A stretch of DNA of 32,602 nucleotides from an uncultured Oscillibacter sp. (GCA_945868085.1 CAMBKF010000023.1:1-32602), one strand, 5' to 3'. Positions 13,810 through 24,973 are shown, counted from the first letter of the stretch. Notes: generated by a model from the sequence alone, not told the origin. Program-made: numbers and translations.

Positions 13810-16050
13810 TTATAATAGGGACATCTGCTCCCGGCCCTGGTCCTCCTCCCGCAGGAGGGCGCCGGCGGCGGGGATGCTGCGCACCCGGTAGCGGGCCAGG
13901 TTGGTGATGCCGCTCTCCTCCAGGGTACACACCCGCTCCAGATGATACCGGGGCTTCATATTCATCACCGCCACGCCCTGGGTGGAGCGGGTGGTCTTGG
14001 GCGCGAGCAGGGAGGTGTGCAGCAGCAGAGCCCGGGGCTCCGTGCTGATGAGGGCCAGCTCCTGATCCTCCGCCAGGGGCACCAGGGCCGCCAGGGGGCT
14101 CTTATCCGAGTAGGCCCCGGTGAGCTTGCGGCGGTTGGAGGTGGTGGCGTAGGCCGAGAGGGAAACCCTTGCGCACTTGCCGTTTTCAAAGAAGAACAGC
14201 AGATGCCCGCTGTAATCCCCGGGCAGCACCAGGTCGATGACCTTTTCGTCCTCGTCCATGCCCAGCTTGGTGGGCAGATAGTCCCCCAGGAGGGACGCCT
14301 TGCCGTCGGCAAAGTCGGCGGCCCGGACCTTATACACCTGCTGATGGTCCGTGAAGAACATCAGCTCCGTGTTGTTGGTGGCCTCCACCCGGCGGAAGAG
14401 CTCGTCGCCCTCCTTGAACTTCTGCTCGCCGCTCATGCGCAGGGACTGGGCGGTAATTTTCTTGAAATATCCCTCCCGGGACAGGAACAGGGTCACAGGA
14501 TAGTCCGGCGTCTCCTCCGGCTCCTCCTCGTACTCCGCCTCGTGGCTGTAAATGATCTCCGTTTTCCGGGGCTGGGCGTACTTTTTCCGCACGTCCTCCA
14601 GCTCGCCCACGATGATCTTGCGGATGCGGGCGGGCCTTTGCAGGGTGTCCTCCAGGTCCTCGATCTCCTCCTCCAGAGCGGCGGTCTCCTGGACCCGCTT
14701 GAGGATGTACTCCTTGTTGATATTGCGCAGCTTGATCTCCGCCACATACTCCGCCTGCACCTGGTCGATGCCGAAGCCGATCATCAGGTTGGGCACCACC
14801 TCCGCCTCCTCCTCGGTCTGGCGGATGATCTCGATGGCCTTGTCAATGTCCAGCAGGATGCGCTTGAGGCCCTGCAGAAGATGCAGCTTCTCCTGCTTCT
14901 TGTGCAGCACGAAATAAACCCGCCGCCGCACGCACTCCGTGCGCCAGGCCAGCCATTCCTCCAGCAGCGCCTTCACCCCCAGCACCCGGGGCATCCCGGC
15001 GATGAGGATATTGAAGTTGCAGCTCACCGTGTCCTGCAGGGGGGTCAGGCGGAAGAGCTTCTGCATGAGCTTGTCCGGGTCCACGCCCCGCTTTAAGTCA
15101 ATGGCCAGCTTCAGGCCCGAGAGGTCCGTCTCGTCCCGCATGTCGCTGATCTCCTTGATCTTCCCGGCCTTCATCAGCTCGGACACCTTATCCAGAATGG
15201 CCTCCAGAGAGGTGGAGTAGGGAATTTCAAAGATCTCGATAATATTTTCGCTCTTGATATAGCGGTACTTGGCCCGGACCTTCACGCCGCCCCGGCCGGT
15301 GTCATAAATGCGCCCCAGCTCCTCCGGGTCGCAGAGAATTTGTCCCCCGGTGGAAAAATCCGGAGCCAGCAGGGTAGTGGCGATGTCGTGGTCGGGGTTT
15401 TTCAGCAGCTGGATGGTGGTGTCGCACACCTCCCCCAGGTTAAAGCCGCAGATTTGGGACGCCATGCCCACGGCGATGCCCTGGTTGGCCGACACCAGCA
15501 CATTGGGATAGGTGGTAGGCAGCAGGGCCGGTTCCTTGGTGGTGTTGTCGTAGTTATCCACAAAGTCCACGGCGTCGCAGTCCAGGTCCCGGAAAAGCTC
15601 CGCGCAGATGGGGGCCAGCTTTGCCTCCGTATAGCGGCTGGCGGCGTAGGCCATGTCCCGGGAGTAGACCTTGCCGAAGTTGCCCTTGCTGTCCACAAAG
15701 GGGTGCAGCAGGGATTCGTTGCCCTTGGCCAGGCGGACCATGGTCTCGTAGATGGCTTGGTCGCCGTGGGGGTTTAGGCGCATGGTCTGGCCCACGATGT
15801 TGGCGGACTTGGTGCGGCTCCCTGTGAGCAGGCCCATCTTGTACATAGTGTACAGGAGCTTGCGGTGGGAGGGCTTGAAGCCGTCGATCTCCGGGATGGC
15901 CCGGGAGACGATGACGCTCATGGCGTAGGGCATATAGTTCTCGTCCAGGGTCCGGGTGATGGGCTGGGCCACCACCGTGCCCCGCAGGCCCATGACGTTG
16001 GGGTCCGCGGCGGGATGGACGGTTTTCGGTTCTGTTTTCTTCTTTGCCAT
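13810..16050 (-). CDS. parC: DNA topoisomerase IV subunit A
   Basis: The 746-residue protein is a type IIA topoisomerase A subunit. It has the winged-helix/tower core with catalytic Tyr140 (AASRYTEAK; Arg139 adjacent) and the quinolone-region segment around 75-110 (GSRTKSANIVGQTMRLNPHGDQAIYETM). There is no GyrA-box (QRRGGKG-type) in the C-terminal beta-pinwheel, which favours ParC over GyrA. It cuts and reseals double-stranded DNA and, with ParE, unlinks daughter chromosomes. The ATG at 16050 follows AAAGGAATC. It is 295 bp downstream of parE, separated by palindromic repeats, so it may have its own weak promoter. Confidence 0.9.
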   Translation of the reverse strand: MAKKKTEPKTVHPAADPNVMGLRGTVVAQPITRTLDENYMPYAMSVIVSRAIPEIDGFKPSHRKLLYTMYKMGLLTGSRTKSANIVGQTMRLNPHGDQAIYETMVRLAKGNESLLHPFVDSKGNFGKVYSRDMAYAASRYTEAKLAPICAELFRDLDCDAVDFVDNYDNTTKEPALLPTTYPNVLVSANQGIAVGMASQICGFNLGEVCDTTIQLLKNPDHDIATTLLAPDFSTGGQILCDPEELGRIYDTGRGGVKVRAKYRYIKSENIIEIFEIPYSTSLEAILDKVSELMKAGKIKEISDMRDETDLSGLKLAIDLKRGVDPDKLMQKLFRLTPLQDTVSCNFNILIAGMPRVLGVKALLEEWLAWRTECVRRRVYFVLHKKQEKLHLLQGLKRILLDIDKAIEIIRQTEEEAEVVPNLMIGFGIDQVQAEYVAEIKLRNINKEYILKRVQETAALEEEIEDLEDTLQRPARIRKIIVGELEDVRKKYAQPRKTEIIYSHEAEYEEEPEETPDYPVTLFLSREGYFKKITAQSLRMSGEQKFKEGDELFRRVEATNNTELMFFTDHQQVYKVRAADFADGKASLLGDYLPTKLGMDEDEKVIDLVLPGDYSGHLLFFFENGKCARVSLSAYATTSNRRKLTGAYSDKSPLAALVPLAEDQELALISTEPRALLLHTSLLAPKTTRSTQGVAVMNMKPRYHLERVCTLEESGITNLARYRVRSIPAAGALLREEDQGREQMSLL

Positions 16051-16144
16051 GAAAGATGATTCCTTTCGTATTCAAACTGGCGGGGGATAGGGAAAGGGTA
16101 CCCGCCAAAGGACGCGCGATTTTAATTTGCGGCGCACCGCAGGC

Positions 16145-16323
16145 GGCAGGGCACACGGGCCCTGCTCTACAAGAATATTGCGTAATCGGGACCGGGCGGG
16201 CAGAGGTGTCTGCCCCTACAAATCACTCTGTAGGGCGGCACCCATGTGTGCCGCCACACGGTAAACCCCCCGCCCTACGCATAACAGGGGAGTCGGTGCG
16301 ATCGAGCCGATGTGGGCATCGGC
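16145..16323. repeat. Cluster of variable-arm palindromic repeats between parE and parC
   Basis: At least four hairpin units: 16145-16171, 16194-16220, 16229-16259 and 16306-16323. The first three end or start in TGTAG(A/G)G(C/G) or its complement; their arms differ but stay self-complementary. This fills the 294-bp gap between the two genes. No ORF is supported here. Confidence 0.75.
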
Positions 16324-16344
16324 TGTGGCAATCCGCAGCTCCCC

Positions 16345-18333
16345 TCAGCTCACATCGATCATATCCAAATACTTATACCCGTTCTCGGCGATATAGTCCT
16401 TTCGGCCGGAGAGGTTATCCCCCAGCAGGAGGTCGAAAATGCGCTCGGTCTCCGCGGCATCGTCCGGCAGGACCTTCACCAGGCGCCGGGTCTCCGGATT
16501 CATGGTGGTCAGCCACATCATCTCCGGGTCGTTCTCGCCCAGGCCCTTGCTGCGGTCCACCTTCACCTTCTTCCCCTCCAGGGACTTGAGGATGTCCGCC
16601 TTTTCCTTTTCCGAGTAGGCAAACCAGGTCTTTTCCTTGCAGGTGATCTCAAACAGCGGCGTCTCCGCGATATACACATAGCCCTCCCGGATGAGGGTGG
16701 GGCACAGACGGTAGAGCATGGTGAGTATCAGGGTGCGGATCTGGAAGCCGTCCACATCGCCATCGGTGCAGAGGATGACCTTGCTCCAGCGGAGGTTATT
16801 CAGGTCAAACTGGTTCAGGTCCTTCACCGCCTTGCCGCTGACCTCCACGCCGCAGCCCAGGACTTTCATGAGGTCGGTGATAATATCGCTCTTAAAAATG
16901 CGCGGATAATCGGCCTTTAAGCAGTTCAAAATCTTGCCCCGCACGGGCATGAGGCCCTGGAACTCCGCGTCCCGGCTCTGCTTGCAGGCGCCCAGGGCGG
17001 AGTCGCCCTCTACGATGTAGATCTCCCGCTTGCTCACGTCCTTGGTGCGGCAGTCCACAAACTTCTGTACCCGGTTGGCGATGTCGATCTTCTCCGTCAG
17101 CTTCTTTTTCTGATTGATGCGGGTCTTTTCCGCCGTCTCCCGGCTGCGCTTGTTGATGAGCACCTGGTTGGCGATCTTCTCCGCCGCATCGGGATTCTCG
17201 ATGAAATACACCTGCAGCTGCTCCCGCAGGAATTCGTTCATGGCGTCCTGGATGAACTTATTGGTAATGGATTTCTTGGTCTGGTTTTCGTAGCTGGTCT
17301 GGGTGGAGAAGTTGTTGCTGACCAGAATCAGACAGTCCTGCACATCGGGATAGGTGATCTTGCTCTCGTCCTTGGTGTACTTGCCGTGGTCCCGGAGGTA
17401 CTTGTCAATGGCGTATACAAAGGCCAGGCGGGTGGCCTTTTCCGGGGAGCCGCCGTGCTCCAGGAAGCTGGAGTTGTGGTAATGCTCCACCAGGGCGCGC
17501 TTATTGGAAAAGCAGCAGGCGATGTTCAGCTTCACCTTATACTCGGGCTTGTCCGCCCGGTCCCGGCCCCGGCGCTCACACTCCCAGCACACGGGCTCGG
17601 TGAAGGCATCCAGCCCCGCCAGCTCCCGGATGTAGTCGGCGATGCCGTTTTCATAGAGGAAATCCTCCGTGTCGAAGGCCGCGCCGTTCTGATTCCGCAG
17701 CCGGAAGGTGACTCCGGCGTTCACCACGGCCTGGCGCTTCATCACGTCCCGGTAGTAGTCCAGGGGGATGCTGATGTCCGTGAACACGTCCAGATCCGGC
17801 AGCCAGTGGATGCGGGTGCCGGTCTTGCGCTTCTGACTGTCGGGCAGGGGGCGGGTCTGCATTTCGCCCACGATCTCGCCCCGCTCAAAGTGCAGGGAAT
17901 ACTCCTTGCCCTCCCGCCACACGGTGACATCCATATAGCGGCTGGCGTACTGGGTGGCGCAGGAGCCCAGGCCGTTGAGGCCCAGGGAAAACTCGTAGTT
18001 CTCGCTGTTTTCGTTGTCATATTTGCCGCCGGCGTAGAGCTCGCAGAACACCAGCTCCCAGTTATACCGGCCCTCTTTCTCATTCCAGTCCACCGGGCAG
18101 CCACGGCCCATGTCCTCCACCTGGATGGAAAGGTCGGAAAACCGGGTGACGGTGATGAGCCGGCCGTGGCCCTCCCGGGCCTCGTCGATGGCGTTGGAGA
18201 GTATTTCAAATACGGCGTGCTCGCAGCCCTCCAGGCCGTCGGAGCCGAAGATGACCCCGGGGCGCTTGCGCACCCGGTCCGCGCCCTTGAGACTGGAAAT
18301 GCTTTCGTTGTTGTAGGTTTTCTTTGCTGCCAT
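16345..18333 (-). CDS. parE: DNA topoisomerase IV subunit B
   Basis: The 662-residue protein has the GHKL ATPase with SNAIDEAREG (Asn and Glu of the ATP site) and EDMGRGCPV, a transducer region, and a TOPRIM domain with the EGDSA motif (YIVEGDSALGACKQSRD) and DGDVDGFQIRTL for magnesium. It drives strand passage by ATP hydrolysis with ParC. The ATG at 18333 follows GGAGGTCTCT; an upstream ATG at 18501 would run through the promoter. The TOPRIM motif reads LGACKQS where most family members have GGSAKQG, so it is a divergent clade. It is the first gene of the parE-parC pair. Confidence 0.9.
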   Translation of the reverse strand: MAAKKTYNNESISSLKGADRVRKRPGVIFGSDGLEGCEHAVFEILSNAIDEAREGHGRLITVTRFSDLSIQVEDMGRGCPVDWNEKEGRYNWELVFCELYAGGKYDNENSENYEFSLGLNGLGSCATQYASRYMDVTVWREGKEYSLHFERGEIVGEMQTRPLPDSQKRKTGTRIHWLPDLDVFTDISIPLDYYRDVMKRQAVVNAGVTFRLRNQNGAAFDTEDFLYENGIADYIRELAGLDAFTEPVCWECERRGRDRADKPEYKVKLNIACCFSNKRALVEHYHNSSFLEHGGSPEKATRLAFVYAIDKYLRDHGKYTKDESKITYPDVQDCLILVSNNFSTQTSYENQTKKSITNKFIQDAMNEFLREQLQVYFIENPDAAEKIANQVLINKRSRETAEKTRINQKKKLTEKIDIANRVQKFVDCRTKDVSKREIYIVEGDSALGACKQSRDAEFQGLMPVRGKILNCLKADYPRIFKSDIITDLMKVLGCGVEVSGKAVKDLNQFDLNNLRWSKVILCTDGDVDGFQIRTLILTMLYRLCPTLIREGYVYIAETPLFEITCKEKTWFAYSEKEKADILKSLEGKKVKVDRSKGLGENDPEMMWLTTMNPETRRLVKVLPDDAAETERIFDLLLGDNLSGRKDYIAENGYKYLDMIDVS

Positions 18334-18370
18334 AGAGACCTCCTGCCGGCGATTCCGGCCATACCTTTCT

Positions 18371-18399
18371 ATTTTACCGCATTTTTCCCGTCCTGGCAA
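18371..18399 (-). promoter_or_regulatory. Promoter of parE
   Basis: On the minus strand TTGCCA (18399-18394) and TAAAAT (18376-18371) are 17 bp apart and about 37 bp before the ATG. Confidence 0.75.
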
Positions 18400-18507
18400 G
18401 TGCCGGGGGCAGGTATGACAAAAAGTGAAATAAGGTACTAAAATGTTAGGCAGTTCCTGTTCTGATAACAAAGGGGCAACCGCCAATAAACAGCCTTGCA
18501 AAAGGGG

Positions 18508-18537
18508 TTATGCACATTATCCACAGAGTTTTCCACA
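18508..18537 (+). promoter_or_regulatory. Cluster of three DnaA boxes
   Basis: Three DnaA-box-like 9-mers stand in direct repeat: TTATGCACA (18508-18516), TTATCCACA (18517-18525, perfect consensus) and TTTTCCACA (18529-18537). An AT-rich stretch (18538-18600) follows. The cluster lies about 110 bp upstream of the parE -35. It could be an origin-like site, a DnaA-titration site or a regulatory site for parE. Confidence 0.65.
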
Positions 18538-18689
18538 TCATTATGTAAACAGAAAATCCGCGGAAAAGTTGCATAATTTTTCTTGTAGACATAAAAAAGG
18601 ATGCCGGACGCCATAAGCCGATGTTTTTCGCAGAAAAGAGCGTGTCAAGGTGCACGGGTCCTGCCGCAGGTACGGTGCAAAACCGGTTC

Positions 18690-19168
18690 GGGCCGTCGGG
18701 GACGCCGGCCCCTACGGGCAAAAATAAGAAGTGCCTGCGGCCGGGCCGATGTGGGCATCGGCCCCTACGGACGGTTTTCCGATAGAGCTCCGTAGGGCGG
18801 GCTGCCCTCAGCCCGCCGGAGATAGGGAGCTACGGATCGCCACAGCCGGTGTGCGCACCGGCCTCGCAATGACACATAACATGGGGTGCGGTGGGCAGCG
18901 GGACACACGGGTCCCGCCCTACAAGGCATTCCTTTGTAGGGGCGGACGACCCTGTCCGCCCGGTCCCGGTAACGCAGCACTTTGTAGGGCAGGGCCCGTG
19001 TGCCCTGCCGGGAAGGTGCGGTTGCAAGACCGGTTCGGGCCGTCGGGGACGCCGGCCCCTACGAATCGTTTACCGGCAGAACTCCGTAGGGGCCGATGCC
19101 CACATCGGCCCGCACGCACCAGCTCCCCCAATATCCGTAAAGCGGGGTGACCACACCCCGCCGCACGG
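18690..19168. repeat. Dense array of palindromic repeats
   Basis: About nine hairpin units lie in 480 bp: 18690-18716, 18743-18770, 18790-18819, 18897-18923, 18934-18962, 18981-19012, 19037-19063, 19084-19112 and 19137-19168. Most carry a constant (T/C)GTAGGG flank or its complement next to a GC-rich palindrome. The unit at 18690 recurs identically at 19037. A different palindrome, GCCGGTGTGCGCACCGGC with CGCAATGACA (18844-18874), belongs to a second repeat type. No gene is supported here. Confidence 0.8.
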
Positions 19169-19440
19169 TAGACACAGAGGTTTCCCCCCGTCCCACCAGG
19201 CCAGCACAAGCGCGGAGCGCGTCGCGGATGGAGACGCAGGGACGATACGAAAGCAAGGCACAAGGTTTGCTCATCCTGATTCGCGTGGCAGAAGGGGACC
19301 GGCACGGACGGCACCTCAGCCGCGGAAAGGATTCCAAAACCTTGGTTTTGGCGGCGTTCTTTGGGTACTTTCTGCCGCTGCTGGCAGAAAGTACCCCGCC
19401 GGAGGCATATGACAACAGGCACAAAGCGCCCGTGGCAATC
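19160..19440. repeat. Interspersed noncoding repeat with long hairpins
   Basis: The first part (GAGGTTTCCCC...CCAGGCCAGCACAAGCGC) recurs at about 25745-25780. Further on are CCAAAACC-TT-GGTTTTGG (19334-19351) and a perfect 14-bp stem (19363-19376 with 19383-19396, loop GCTGCT). No ribosome site or conserved ORF is seen. Confidence 0.65.
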
Positions 19441-19454
19441 CGTTTTTCCCCCAC

Positions 19455-19486
19455 AAAAAGCCCCGGAGCGGAAACGCTCCGGGGCT
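19455..19486 (-). terminator. Terminator of ftsH
   Basis: AGCCCCGGAGCG and CGCTCCGGGGCT pair perfectly around GAAA/TTTC, followed on the minus strand by TTTTTG. It lies about 20 bp after the ftsH stop. Confidence 0.9.
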
Positions 19487-19508
19487 GCTCTATGATTCTA
19501 TAACGCCC

Positions 19509-21671
<2,163 letters not shown>

Positions 21672-21726
21672 AGGGGTCTCCTTCCGTATGAAAAACTCCT
21701 TGCAGAGTATGGTTACATTTACTGGA

Positions 21727-21755
21727 AGTATATCATAGAAAGCAAAATCAAACAA
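21727..21755 (-). promoter_or_regulatory. Promoter of ftsH
   Basis: On the minus strand TTGTTT (21755-21750) and TATACT (21732-21727) are 17 bp apart, about 56 bp before the ATG. Confidence 0.7.
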
Positions 21756-21821
21756 GGCCGGAAAAACCTCCGCCGTGTAAAATTTCTATGAATTGGCCTT
21801 TCTATTATGCCCCGTGTGTGC

Positions 21822-21827
21822 TATACT
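21822..21827 (+). promoter_or_regulatory. Probable -10 box of the rlmB operon
   Basis: TATACT (21822-21827) lies 33 bp before the rlmB start; no good -35 is seen at the right distance (TTTCTA at 21799-21804). Confidence 0.45.
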
Positions 21828-21860
21828 ATTTTTTATTAATAAGCGATAAGAGGACGAGCT

Positions 21861-22634
21861 ATGAGAGACAACGACAGGCAGAGATCCCTGCCCCAGGCGG
21901 AGGCGGACGGCATCATCGAGGGCCGCAACGCCGTTATCGAGGCCCTGCGCTCCGGGGAGAATATCGACAAAATTTACCTGGCCAAGGGGGAGACGGACAA
22001 GACCCTGGGCCATATCGCCTCCCGGGCCCGGGAAAAGGGCATCGTGGTGGTGGAGGCCGACCGGCGCAAGCTGGACGGCATGAGCCGCACCCACGCCCAC
22101 CAAGGGGTCATCGCCCTGGCGGCCATGCGGGAATATGTGTCCGTGCAGTCCCTGCTGGATATCGCCGCAGAAAAGGGCGAGGCGCCGCTGCTGGTGGTGT
22201 GCGACGAGATTTCCGATCCCCACAACCTGGGCGCCATCCTCCGCACCGCCGAGTGCGCCGGCGCTCACGGGGTCATCATTCCCAAGCGCCGCTCCGCCGG
22301 GCTCACGGCCATCGTGGGCAAGACCTCGGCGGGGGCGGTGAGCTATATGCCCGTGGCCAGGGTCGCCAACCTCCCGGCCACCCTGGAGGAGCTGAAGAAA
22401 AAGGGCGTGTGGGTCTACGGCACCGCCGCCGAGGGAACTACCTCCCTGTATGACGCCGATCTCAAGGGCCCGGCGGCCATCGTCATCGGGTCCGAGGGCA
22501 GCGGCATGGGCCGCCTGGTGCGGGAAAAATGCGACTTTTTGGTGAGCATCCCCATGAAGGGGCATATCTCGTCCCTGAATGCCTCCGCTGCGGCGGCTAT
22601 TCTGTTATATGAGGCGGTGCGCCGCCGGATGTAA
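21861..22634 (+). CDS. rlmB: 23S rRNA 2'-O-methyltransferase, RlmB/TrmH family
   Basis: The 257-residue protein has the N-terminal ribosome-binding part (IIEGRNAVIEALRSG, about 18-32) and the C-terminal SPOUT knot with the three family motifs: DEISDPHNLGAILRTAE (near 114-130), IVIGSEGSGM (about 207-216) and IPMKGHISSLNASAAAAILLYE (about 230-252). The family 2'-O-methylates a guanosine of 23S rRNA (G2251 in E. coli). The ATG follows AAGAGGACGAGCT. Only 9 bp separate its stop from the next gene, so the two form an operon. Confidence 0.9.
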   Translation: MRDNDRQRSLPQAEADGIIEGRNAVIEALRSGENIDKIYLAKGETDKTLGHIASRAREKGIVVVEADRRKLDGMSRTHAHQGVIALAAMREYVSVQSLLDIAAEKGEAPLLVVCDEISDPHNLGAILRTAECAGAHGVIIPKRRSAGLTAIVGKTSAGAVSYMPVARVANLPATLEELKKKGVWVYGTAAEGTTSLYDADLKGPAAIVIGSEGSGMGRLVREKCDFLVSIPMKGHISSLNASAAAAILLYEAVRRRM

Positions 22635-22643
22635 GCGAGGACT

Positions 22644-24917
22644 ATGAGCAAATATACTGAGGAAGAACTGAATCAGGCCCTGGAGGACACCGGCAGGCTC
22701 CTAAAGGACGTGCCCCTGACCCAGGAGTACGACCTGGACGACATCCTGGCGGAGTTCGGCACCGGCGCGGTAAAGCCCAGGCAGGCTGAGCCGCCGGCGC
22801 AGCCCGACCCGGAGCCGGTCCCCCCGGCGCAGGTGCCGGAGGTCCCGGTGACGGAGCCCGACCCGGAGGAGGAGCCGGCGGCGGCGGAAGCAGAGAAGCC
22901 CGCCGTCCAGGAGGAGCCTGCGGCGGTGGAACCCGACCCGGAAAAACCCGGGGAGGACGAGCCCTCTCCGGAGGATCTCGCCGGGGAGGAAGCCCCGGAG
23001 GAGCCGCCGAAAGAGGACATCCCGGCCCCGGAGGAGGAGCCCCCGGAGCCGGAGGAAGAAGCCCCGCCCCGGGAGCATCTGGTGTCCCTGGAGGACATGA
23101 TGGACCGGACGGTCTCCGCCGTGATGGAGGAGGAATCGGCCCAGCGGCAGCTGGAGCGGGAGGAGCAGGAGCGCCAGGCCCGCCGGGCCCGTCGGGCCGC
23201 CCTGTGCCGAGCCAGGCTGGCGGCGGCGGGCGGATTTTTCCGGGCGCTGACAGCCCCCAAGGCCCGGCCCGAGCCGGAGCCGGAGGAGGAAGAAGTCATT
23301 CCCCCGGAGCCGGACATGGCCCAGGCGGAATTTGAGCAGAAGCGGCTGTGCCGCCTGCACCGGGGCACCACCCTGCGCTGCCTGCTGCCGGCGGTTTTGC
23401 TGGTGGGCATCACGGCGGCGGAGACCCTGGTGACCATGCCCGCCTTTTGGACGGATACCCCGGCCCTGCGCTTCGGCGCGGTGGCCGCCCTGCTGCTGGT
23501 GCAGACAGCCCTGGCCCTGCCTCTGTGGCGGGACATGGTATCGGAGCTGCGCCAAAAGCACGTTTCCTGCGCCTGGGGTGCGCTGCTGCTGGCCGTTTCA
23601 TGCCTGGGCGACTGCGCCTGGTGCATCGCCAAGGGGGGCGAGCACCTGCCCCTGGCCGGGGCGGCGGGCCTGGTGACCTTCTGCTGTGAGTGGGGCGTGT
23701 ACCTGCGGTGCGCGGCCCGGCGGGAGAGCTTCCGCCTGGCGGACCTGGGGGGGCACCCCCCTTGGAGCGTGCAGAAGACCGAGGCCGGCGCCATCAAGCG
23801 CCAGGGCCGCCTGGAGGGATTTTACACCCACACCATGGAGCCCGACATGCCCCAGAAATGGCACAATGCGGCGCTGCCGCTGCTGCTGGCCACCGCCTGT
23901 GTACTGGCGGGGGTGGTGTGCCTGTCCGAAGTTAAACCTGCGCAGCCCCTGTGGGTATGGTCGGCCCTGCTGACGGCGGCCATGCCCCTGTCCTGGCCCC
24001 TGGCCGGGACGCTGCCCACCTACTTTTTGAGCCGGCGGCTCAGCCACAGCGGCTGCGCCGTGGCGGGCTACAGCGGGGCCAAGGCCGTCAGCGGCGCCAA
24101 GCGCATGGTCATCACCGACGAGGACCTGTTCCCCGCCGGGACACTCTCCCTCAACGGCATGAAAATTTACGGCGAGGAGCTGGGCCGGGTGCTCAGCTAC
24201 TCCGTGGCCGTGGCCCGGGCGGCGGACAGCCAGGCCCTGCCCCTGCTGGAGCAGATGCTCTCGGACCAGGGGGGTCAGGCCGAGACGCTGGACGACTTTC
24301 ACTGGTACGAGGAGGGCGGCGCCGGGGGCACCATCCACGGGGAGACGGTGCTGCTGGGCAGCGCCTACTTCATGCGCAGGCAGAACGTGCGCCTGCCCCG
24401 GGAGCTGAAGGTCCCCTCGGGCCTGTTTCTGGCCGTGGACGGCCAGCTGACGGCCATCTTCGCCCTGCGGTACCAGCCCTCCCGGAATGTGGACTGGGCC
24501 CTGCGGGCCCTGCGGCGCAACCGGGTCACCCCGGTGCTGGCGGTGCGGGGGAGCAACATCACCCCGGAGTTCCTGCGCCGCAGCTTCAAGGTGGACGCCA
24601 AGCCCATCTACCCGGACGTGCAGACCCGCCTTTCCCTGCTGGAGCAGGCCCGGCGGACCGGCCCCGCCTACGCCCTGGTATACCGGGACGGGCTCATGCC
24701 CTACGCCGAAACGGTGCTGGGCAGCCGCAAGCTGCTGCTGGCGGCCCGGTGGACCGTCGCCCTGGCGCTGCTGGCGTCGGCGGCGGGGCTGCTGCTGTGC
24801 TACTACCTGACGGGCATCGGCGGCTACGCCTCCCTGACGCCCCTGCGGCTGGTGCTGTTCCAGCTTTTATGGCTGCTGCCGGGGCTGCTGCTGGCAGGCC
24901 AGGTGAAGCATTTCTGA
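22644..24917 (+). CDS. P1B-ATPase-like membrane pseudoenzyme with acidic tail
   Basis: The 757-residue protein has an acidic, Pro-rich cytosolic tail (about 45-145) and a basic segment (168-206). Membrane helices follow as four (about 243-262, 276-295, 307-328, 335-356), two (408-428, 435-461) and two (697-722, 732-752). That 4-2-2 pattern with a soluble part at 470-690 is the P1B ATPase layout. Segments such as FLAVDGQLTAIFAL (about 595-608) and ALVYRDGLMPYAET (677-690) align by eye with the P domain. But DKTGT is replaced by DEDLF (492-496), no TGD is seen (VRGS at 634-637), GDGxND is lost, CPC is MPLSWP, and the actuator domain is reduced to about 50 residues. It is therefore unlikely to pump. 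A sensor or scaffold role is inference. Confidence 0.7.
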   Translation: MSKYTEEELNQALEDTGRLLKDVPLTQEYDLDDILAEFGTGAVKPRQAEPPAQPDPEPVPPAQVPEVPVTEPDPEEEPAAAEAEKPAVQEEPAAVEPDPEKPGEDEPSPEDLAGEEAPEEPPKEDIPAPEEEPPEPEEEAPPREHLVSLEDMMDRTVSAVMEEESAQRQLEREEQERQARRARRAALCRARLAAAGGFFRALTAPKARPEPEPEEEEVIPPEPDMAQAEFEQKRLCRLHRGTTLRCLLPAVLLVGITAAETLVTMPAFWTDTPALRFGAVAALLLVQTALALPLWRDMVSELRQKHVSCAWGALLLAVSCLGDCAWCIAKGGEHLPLAGAAGLVTFCCEWGVYLRCAARRESFRLADLGGHPPWSVQKTEAGAIKRQGRLEGFYTHTMEPDMPQKWHNAALPLLLATACVLAGVVCLSEVKPAQPLWVWSALLTAAMPLSWPLAGTLPTYFLSRRLSHSGCAVAGYSGAKAVSGAKRMVITDEDLFPAGTLSLNGMKIYGEELGRVLSYSVAVARAADSQALPLLEQMLSDQGGQAETLDDFHWYEEGGAGGTIHGETVLLGSAYFMRRQNVRLPRELKVPSGLFLAVDGQLTAIFALRYQPSRNVDWALRALRRNRVTPVLAVRGSNITPEFLRRSFKVDAKPIYPDVQTRLSLLEQARRTGPAYALVYRDGLMPYAETVLGSRKLLLAARWTVALALLASAAGLLLCYYLTGIGGYASLTPLRLVLFQLLWLLPGLLLAGQVKHF

Positions 24918-24935
24918 GAGGGCGGACATAACGCG

Positions 24936-24956
24936 CACCGGCCGCGCAATGACAGG
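24936..24956. repeat. Copy of the GCGCACCGG...CGCAATGACA repeat
   Basis: A short partial copy of the second palindromic repeat type also seen at 18844-18874 and 25805-25831. It lies just after the pseudoenzyme stop. Confidence 0.5.
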
Positions 24957-24973
24957 TTTTTCCGACAAATATA

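Noticed and set aside
13942-15096. Plus-strand ORF of 384 codons opposite parC
   Set aside because: Antisense shadow; parC is unmistakable.
18690-19168. Possible CRISPR array
   Set aside because: Units are palindromes of different sequence with uneven spacing and no constant repeat-spacer pattern; no cas gene nearby.
18919-19422. ORFs in the repeat-rich gap upstream of ftsH's terminator
   Set aside because: They are made of palindromic repeats, lack ribosome sites and have no conserved features.
22673-23797. Minus-strand ORF of 374 codons opposite the pseudoenzyme tail
   Set aside because: Serine/glycine-rich shadow of the Pro/Glu-rich coding strand.
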